Notes under the pieces: generated by a model
Told to the model about the DNA's origin: nothing
Seen by the model: only the letters and a program-made list of their open reading frames with translations
Database searches by the model: none
Part shown: one piece after another, positions 5,560-6,438 of the stretch
Position numbering within the stretch: position 1 is the first letter of the stretch
Layout: every line of letters starts with the position of its first letter
Position numbers and translations under genes: made by a program
DNA from: Auritidibacter sp. Marseille-P8566
Lineage (GTDB): Bacteria; Bacteroidota; Bacteroidia; Flavobacteriales; Flavobacteriaceae
Direction of reading: 5' to 3'
Assembly (NCBI GenBank): GCA_943325595.2
Contig: CALPQA020000114.1
Location: 1 to 6,438 of the forward strand
Length of the DNA stretch: 6,438 bases

Positions 5560-6055
5560 CACGTTAACTGGACTATTATTTATCTCTTGTAAAAAAGAAG
5601 AAACGAAAGCACTAGCAGAAGTAAAAAACCCAAATCAAATTGGAATTAACATTGTTAAATCTGATAATATTGAATTAGTTAAAAAAATAAATGTTATGGC
5701 TTCCACTTTTGATTTAGTAAATTTTAAATCAAATTTTGCAGATAAAGCTATTCTACATGACAACATGAATAATGTAACCATCGACGAAAACGTTAAAATG
5801 TTGGGAGATTTGAAATCCAAAGGAATAACAGTAACTCTAGGAAAGGAACCACTTATTTGGGAAGCTATAAATGATAAACCAGATGAAAAAACAGGAGTAA
5901 CAAACTATGTAATATGTTATTACGAAGTTACATTTGCAAGAAATGGTAAAAGTGCAAAAATAGTGTACAATATGATTTTTGCAATGAAAGATGGTAAAGT
6001 TCAAGAAGAATGGGACACCTATGATTCTGCTCCAATAGCTGAACTATTAAAATAA
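5537..6055 (+). CDS. SnoaL-like (NTF2-fold) lipoprotein with a surface-export-like signal
   Basis: The 172-residue product begins with a lipoprotein signal ending LFISC (14-18); Cys18 is followed by KKEE. Cys-X-Lys-(Asp/Glu)2 matches the lipoprotein export signal described in Capnocytophaga, so exposure on the cell surface is possible. Residues about 44-168 form an NTF2-like domain: VKKINVMASTFD (48-59), NFADKAILHD (66-75), then strands NYVICYYEVTF (123-133), KIVYNMIFAMKDGKV (141-155) and EEWDTY (157-162). It resembles the middle domain of the protein at the left edge in layout (helix with MA-x-F, FA-x-x-A/V, late strands ending in D/N-G-K). Ligand or reaction is unknown. It ends with tandem TAA TAA, and the next gene starts 29 bases later, so the two are very probably cotranscribed. 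The ATG is preceded by A/T-rich sequence only. Confidence 0.88.
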   Translation: MKKTIALITLTGLLFISCKKEETKALAEVKNPNQIGINIVKSDNIELVKKINVMASTFDLVNFKSNFADKAILHDNMNNVTIDENVKMLGDLKSKGITVTLGKEPLIWEAINDKPDEKTGVTNYVICYYEVTFARNGKSAKIVYNMIFAMKDGKVQEEWDTYDSAPIAELLK

Positions 6056-6084
6056 TAATTAACCCAAATCAAAAACTCAATATT

Positions 6085-6107
6085 ATGAAAAAAACAATTG
6101 CCCTTAT
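6085..6107 (+). repeat. Signal-peptide-coding repeat, copy 2
   Basis: These 23 bases are identical to 5537-5559 at the start of the preceding gene. The 20 bases upstream of the two ATGs do not match closely, so the similarity is confined to the coding start. Confidence 0.8.
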
Positions 6108-6438
6108 TGCCTTTGCAAGCATCCTTTTTGTAGGATGTAAAAACGAAAGTGCTGAAAGAGAAAAAATCGCTCAGGATAACATTAAATCCTATACTAAAAC
6201 ATGGGATGTTGCCATCAACGAAGGAAAAATAGATGTTTTGGATACTGCTTATGCAGCAGATATCGTTTTGCATACTACTCCAGAAATTAAAGGGGTTGCT
6301 AAAGCAAAAGCCTATTATGCCAATTTTGTCACTGGATTTTCAAACAGACAATTTATCATTAAAGATATGTTTGCACAAGGAGACAAAGTAACGAAATACT
6401 GGGAATTTAAAGGAACTCACACTGGTGATTTTATGGGA
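6085..6438 (+). CDS. SnoaL / ester-cyclase-like lipoprotein, 3' end outside window
   Basis: The ATG at 6085 opens a frame of 118 codons that runs off the right edge with no stop. The signal peptide ends LFVGC (14-18), giving lipid-anchored Cys18. The mature part begins KNESAEREK and enters a SnoaL-like domain: KSYTKTWDVAINEGKIDVLD (34-53), YAADIVLHTT (56-65), EIKGVAKAKAYYANF (67-81), FIIKDMFAQGDKVTKYWEF (90-108) and GTHTGDFMG (110-118). The Trp/Phe strand followed by GTHTG-F-G is the hallmark of the SnoaL polyketide-cyclase/ester-cyclase group, where the loop lines the ligand pocket. Typical members have about 130-150 residues, so only about 30-40 residues should be missing. Helix register, length and start point agree with the preceding lipoprotein, whose first 23 bases it shares. 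Cyclase activity is not proven; many members act as hydrolases, isomerases or binding proteins. Confidence 0.9.
   Translation, partial: MKKTIALIAFASILFVGCKNESAEREKIAQDNIKSYTKTWDVAINEGKIDVLDTAYAADIVLHTTPEIKGVAKAKAYYANFVTGFSNRQFIIKDMFAQGDKVTKYWEFKGTHTGDFMG

Noticed and set aside
6019..6273. Open frame of 84 codons on the - strand
   Set aside because: It is antisense to the end of one lipoprotein gene and the start of the next, both with strong motif support.

Overview
The window looks like a chromosomal segment from a member of the Bacteroidota, most likely a Flavobacterium-type bacterium. The DNA is strongly AT-rich. Start sites have A-rich leaders instead of clear Shine-Dalgarno sequences, and two upstream regions carry the phylum's TAnnTTTG -7 promoter element. 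The protein set also fits: a CarboxypepD_reg plus TonB-plug protein, several Cys-anchored lipoproteins with Lys after the Cys, and an HxlR regulator. Assignments rest on motifs read by eye; no database search was run.

Left part (1-3281, all + strand): (i) the 3' end of a gene for a multi-domain NTF2-like/SnoaL-like protein, closed by a strong intrinsic terminator; (ii) a complete Bcr/CflA-type MFS drug exporter with a palindromic operator candidate just upstream; (iii) a small exported protein made only of a carboxypeptidase-regulatory-like domain and a TonB plug, with no beta-barrel; (iv) a bidirectional terminator. A two-part repeat lies upstream of both (ii) and (iii).

Right part (3287-6438): an HxlR-family winged-helix regulator on the - strand is divergent from a + strand series of four exported proteins: a DUF4440-like lipoprotein, a secreted alpha/beta hydrolase with an intact Ser-Asp-His triad, a SnoaL-like lipoprotein, and a second SnoaL/ester-cyclase-like lipoprotein cut by the window edge. 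The first of these has a near-ideal Bacteroidota promoter, and a second candidate promoter precedes the hydrolase gene. The last three genes are closely spaced and are probably cotranscribed.

The unifying theme is the NTF2-like fold. Four genes here encode at least five such domains, all apparently exported. The last two domains of the first protein resemble two of the downstream single-domain lipoproteins. With the divergent HxlR gene, the secreted hydrolase and the drug exporter, this suggests a locus for handling a small molecule at the cell envelope, perhaps an electrophile or a polyketide-like or ester compound. That is inference: substrate, reaction and regulation cannot be read from the sequence. 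There is no CRISPR array, insertion sequence, tRNA or rRNA gene that I can see, and no gene-free stretch exceeds about 240 bases.
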